Positions 6,024 through 6,433 of a DNA stretch of 6,433 nucleotides are shown here, one piece after another. The stretch comes from Caldifarciminota bacterium (lineage in GTDB: Bacteria > Hydrothermota > 32-111 > QNBC01). Under the pieces are notes generated by a model. The model saw only the letters and a program-made list of their open reading frames with translations, did no database searches and was not told the origin of the DNA. The stretch's first letter is position 1; every line of letters begins with the position of its first letter. Where the stretch lies: NCBI GenBank assembly GCA_015486655.1, contig WFRF01000041.1, positions 1-6,433 of the forward strand, given 5' to 3'. Both the position numbers and the translations under genes were made by a program.

Positions 6024-6433
6024 TTACTTCGCAATTGTAAGCCTTAATAACCAGTATGCAAAAAACGGTACCGTATAATTGTCAAAACCGTACGGTGTTA
6101 ATGCTTCTATTAAGGTTAAAATCAATGCATATAGCGGAATTGCCAAAATTGGGAAAAAATAAAATTTCAAAGGAAGTTTCAAGGCAAATACAATCATAAT
6201 TCCAAGTGTGATTAAAAAGAATGTTAATGAACCTTCCAATGTTTTCCTCCATCCTAAATACGAGTAGTAGTGTTTTCCCCATTCCTTTCCCACTGCGCCT
6301 GCAAACCCGTCACTCAGACATAGAGCAAGTATCGGGATTTGATAAAAATGTGCCGGAGAGTGGTCGATAACAAACATTACATAAATTATAATCGGATAAA
6401 TTATTGCTCCCACATTGTTTTCCTTTATATCAT
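6024..6433 (-). CDS. CTP-dependent lipid kinase, SEC59/DGK1/phytol kinase family (5' truncated by window edge)
   Basis: The frame is open to the right edge and ends at TAA 6026-6024, giving 136 visible residues of a polytopic membrane protein, probably the C-terminal 60% or so of the usual 200-230. A GTG at 6413 could be mistaken for the start, but the frame continues upstream (DIKENN) and the family's N-terminal helices are missing, so the true start lies outside. Key features are the nucleotide-binding segment LSDGFAGAVGKEWGKH, then KTLEGSLTFF, and the C-terminal signature LIEALTPYGFDNYTVPFFAY. About five hydrophobic segments are visible. Relatives phosphorylate dolichol, phytol or diacylglycerol using CTP. 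Related CDP-alcohol enzymes such as phosphatidate cytidylyltransferase share the fold loosely, but the GKE/KTLEGS and DNYTVP motifs favour the kinase branch. It is the first visible gene of the minus-strand operon, so the operon promoter is outside the window. Confidence 0.78.
   Translation of the reverse strand, partial: DIKENNVGAIIYPIIIYVMFVIDHSPAHFYQIPILALCLSDGFAGAVGKEWGKHYYSYLGWRKTLEGSLTFFLITLGIMIVFALKLPLKFYFFPILAIPLYALILTLIEALTPYGFDNYTVPFFAYWLLRLTIAK

Noticed and set aside
6082..6282. 66-codon open frame on the minus strand inside the lipid kinase gene
   Set aside because: Out-of-frame overlap with the kinase, whose signature motifs fix the correct frame.

Overview
The window is AT-rich bacterial DNA (roughly one third G+C by eye). 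Strong Shine-Dalgarno sequences (GGGAGG, GGAGG, AGGGAG) precede the coding regions, and an RND-type exporter sits beside a lipid-headgroup enzyme, so a diderm (Gram-negative type) bacterium is likely. Nothing here fixes the phylum.

Layout. Bases 1-106 hold the last 34 codons of a gene that enters from the left, most likely a four-helix-bundle (23S rRNA intervening-sequence type) protein. Bases 107-407 have no convincing gene but are dense with structured repeats. In order they are: a degenerate 7-bp tandem repeat in two blocks around a GAGGC/GCCTC palindrome; a single 20-base stretch resembling the 3' half of a CRISPR repeat; two mutually exclusive GCGAC hairpins; a small CCCTC/GAGGG hairpin; and a 59-bp double-hairpin element whose two arms are diverged copies of one another with compensatory base changes. 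A plausible promoter and a strong ribosome binding site follow.

Bases 457-3524 (+ strand) are a two-gene operon with an ATGA overlap. The first gene is a BtaA/DUF3419 family 3-amino-3-carboxypropyl transferase. The second is a complete 12-helix RND/MMPL-type exporter. Bases 3525-3620 separate it from a convergent operon and show no clear terminator.

Bases 3621-6433 (- strand, transcribed right to left) hold three tightly packed genes. In transcription order they are a CTP-dependent lipid kinase of the SEC59/phytol kinase type (5' end cut by the window edge), a tandem-GNAT acyltransferase resembling the YghO/bacterial ceramide synthase group, and an OleC-like AMP-forming acyl ligase.

How they may work together (inference). 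All five main genes fit membrane-lipid chemistry. A ligase activates an acyl chain, a GNAT enzyme passes an acyl group to an amine, a kinase phosphorylates a lipid alcohol, BtaA builds a homoserine ether headgroup from S-adenosylmethionine, and the RND pump moves a hydrophobic product. The head-to-head converging operons look like a lipid-modification locus with an unknown product. No btaB methyltransferase, serine palmitoyltransferase or oleA/B/D gene is visible, so neither betaine lipid, sphingolipid nor olefin synthesis is complete within this window.
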